From NCBI RefSeq assembly GCF_039539345.1, contig NZ_BAABCY010000032.1, forward strand, positions 1 through 64,000: a DNA stretch of 64,000 bases, in the 5' to 3' direction. The position numbers and the translations under genes are program-made. Of the stretch, positions 62,760 through 64,000 are shown piece after piece. A model generated the notes under the pieces. It did not search any database. It was not told where the DNA came from and was given only the letters and a program-made list of their open reading frames with translations. Source of the stretch: Snuella lapsa (GTDB lineage: Bacteria; Bacteroidota; Bacteroidia; Flavobacteriales; Flavobacteriaceae). Numbering within the stretch: the first letter of the stretch is position 1; each line of letters starts with the position of its first letter.

Positions 62760-63056
62760 ATGGACACTCAAAACTTAATTTCCATACAACAATTTTGTTT
62801 GCATTACAACGTCCCGAAAAAGTTTATTAGTGCATTGCAAGACTACGATTTAATTGAAATTATTATCGTTAAAGAAGAGCATTACATACATCTTACCCAA
62901 ATAAACGAAGTTGAAAAAATGATGCGCTTGCATTATGATCTGGATATCAATTTTGCTGGTATTGATGCTATTTATAACCTGTTAAAACAGGTCGATGCCC
63001 TAAAGCAAGAAATTAACACCCTTCATAATAAGTTACGACTCTACGAAGATTTTTAA
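62760..63056 (+). CDS. cbpM: Chaperone modulator CbpM
   Basis: 98 residues. MerR-like helical fold (ISIQQFCLHYNVPKKFISALQDYDLI, then KMMRLHYDLDINFAGIDAIYNLLKQV) and a C-terminal coiled coil. CbpM binds the J domain of CbpA and inhibits it. The pairing 2 bp after CbpA supports the assignment. Confidence 0.88.
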   Translation: MDTQNLISIQQFCLHYNVPKKFISALQDYDLIEIIIVKEEHYIHLTQINEVEKMMRLHYDLDINFAGIDAIYNLLKQVDALKQEINTLHNKLRLYEDF

Positions 63057-63066
63057 ACTATTTAGA

Positions 63067-63987
63067 ATGAACGATTTAGAACAAATAAGGCAATGGATAG
63101 CAACACACTCGCTACTATGGAATATCTTTAAATTTATAAGTTTAGCCGTAATTATTCTGGTGCTGATTAAGTTTTCCAGAAAACAATTAAAGAAAAACAT
63201 TCCAGATACAGCTTTACGTTATAAATCCCAGAAAGGCATCGAAATATTGGGATACATCCTGCTTATCACGCTATCCGTGGTATATTTTACGGGATCGATT
63301 AAAGATTTCACGTTACTTCTGGGTTTGGTTACTGCGGGTATGGCCTTTACGCTCCAGGAGCTCATTCTTAGTATAGCCGGCTCCTTATACATTTTCCTGG
63401 TGAAAGTCTACAAACCCGGAGACAGGATTGAAATTAACGGCATTAAGGGAGATGTTATCGATGTAGATAGTATTTATACGACCATGATGGAAATAGGACA
63501 ATGGGTTAGCAGCGATAATTATAGTGGTCGTATTGTAAAACTGAGCAATGCCTTTGTCTTTAAAGGTCCTATTTATAACTATTCGCAAGATTTTCCATTT
63601 ATTTGGGATGAACTAAACCTACCTATTCGGTACGGTTCAGATATCGAACAGGCAAAATCAATAATTATTAAAATTGCAATTGATATCCTTTCAGATTATA
63701 CTTCTAAATCGAAAGCACAATGGAAAGAGGTTGTTAATAAATTCTATATTGAAGATGCTCAAGTAGATCCAACTCTTGCCATCACACTAAATGATAACTG
63801 GATTCAATTTAACTTAAGATACATTGTTGACTTCAAAAAAAGACGGTTTACAAAACATCTTTTACACGACACTATTAGAAATGCCATCAAACAAACAAAT
63901 GGCAGTGTACAATTAGCGTCCTCTACCTTAGAACTCATCAAAATACCAAAATTAGAAATAGACGTAAAGGGCAAAAATTCCACTTAA
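63067..63987 (+). CDS. MscS-family mechanosensitive channel
   Basis: 306 residues. Three N-terminal membrane segments (about 18-38, 60-80 and 88-110), the last being the pore-lining helix GLVTAGMAFTLQELILSIAGSLYIFL, followed by the MscS beta domain (VYKPGDRIEINGIKGDVIDVDSIYTTMMEI) and a C-terminal alpha/beta domain. It opens on membrane tension to release solutes on hypo-osmotic shock. 10 bp after cbpM, so likely in the same stress transcript. Confidence 0.93.
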   Translation: MNDLEQIRQWIATHSLLWNIFKFISLAVIILVLIKFSRKQLKKNIPDTALRYKSQKGIEILGYILLITLSVVYFTGSIKDFTLLLGLVTAGMAFTLQELILSIAGSLYIFLVKVYKPGDRIEINGIKGDVIDVDSIYTTMMEIGQWVSSDNYSGRIVKLSNAFVFKGPIYNYSQDFPFIWDELNLPIRYGSDIEQAKSIIIKIAIDILSDYTSKSKAQWKEVVNKFYIEDAQVDPTLAITLNDNWIQFNLRYIVDFKKRRFTKHLLHDTIRNAIKQTNGSVQLASSTLELIKIPKLEIDVKGKNST

Positions 63988-64000
63988 ACATGCTTACCTT

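Noticed and set aside
1..64000. rRNA operon, complete tRNA or CRISPR array
   Set aside because: None found by reading; only a short tRNA-like fragment at 138-154.

Overview
The window looks like chromosomal DNA of a marine-type Flavobacteriaceae bacterium (Bacteroidota). It is AT-rich, carries a SusC/SusD glycan uptake pair, has proteins with type IX secretion (T9SS) C-terminal sorting domains, and uses Bacteroidota-type promoters (TAnnTTTG-like -7 elements). No rRNA, complete tRNA or CRISPR array was seen.

Region 1 (about 0.6-31.6 kb) is a polysaccharide utilisation locus that I read as a beta-1,2-glucan (sophoran) system. A long minus-strand gene run encodes SusC, SusD, two GH144-type endo-beta-1,2-glucanase lipoproteins, a GH3 beta-glucosidase, two surface proteins built from a shared beta-sandwich module, an MFS/GPH sugar transporter, a cytoplasmic GH94 phosphorylase resembling 1,2-beta-oligoglucan phosphorylase, an uncharacterised (alpha/alpha)6-type enzyme with two F5/8C domains, and a large T9SS-secreted protein. 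A second large T9SS protein is divergently transcribed. The two large proteins share a catalytic-type domain that looks like a distant relative of GH144. A membrane-anchored beta-propeller/LuxR regulator closes the locus. The model is: secreted enzymes and surface proteins bind and cut the glucan, SusCD imports oligosaccharides, periplasmic GH144/GH3 trim them, the MFS protein takes them into the cytoplasm and GH94 phosphorolyses them.

Region 2 (31.7-38.3 kb) is a decayed mobile-element segment. It has a BfmA/BtgA-type mobilisation protein, a relaxase pseudogene reduced to its ends, a RadC-like JAB protein, a short SSB, conserved element proteins, and a Fic protein fused to an AbiEi-like N-terminus. 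Region 3 (38.3-44.6 kb) is a minus-strand accessory gene run: a small protein ending in Gly-Gly that looks ubiquitin/MoaD-like, a DUF4132 protein, an unknown membrane-anchored protein, a SUKH (SMI1/KNR4) protein, two membrane proteins and a TPR protein.

Region 4 (44.8-64 kb) is a stress-response block: OsmC, a YgiD-type dioxygenase, a TauE/SafE permease, Hsp20, an MBL/beta-CASP nuclease, an ATP-cone/Mrr-type nuclease, four tandem-domain universal stress proteins, a PAS-LOV-PAS histidine kinase overlapping a receiver-CRP/FNR fusion, a TerB-like protein, thioredoxin with a MacAB-like ABC exporter, a CbpA/CbpM chaperone pair and an MscS channel. Five promoters here share a CRP/FNR-type palindrome (TGA-N6-TCA) placed exactly 23 bp upstream of a TAnnTTTA/TACATTAG -7 element. 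They precede the Hsp20 gene, two Usp units, the TerB-like gene and the CbpA gene. I infer that they form the direct regulon of the receiver-CRP/FNR protein, and so of a kinase with a light-sensing LOV domain. This is the strongest candidate for an undescribed regulatory system in the window.
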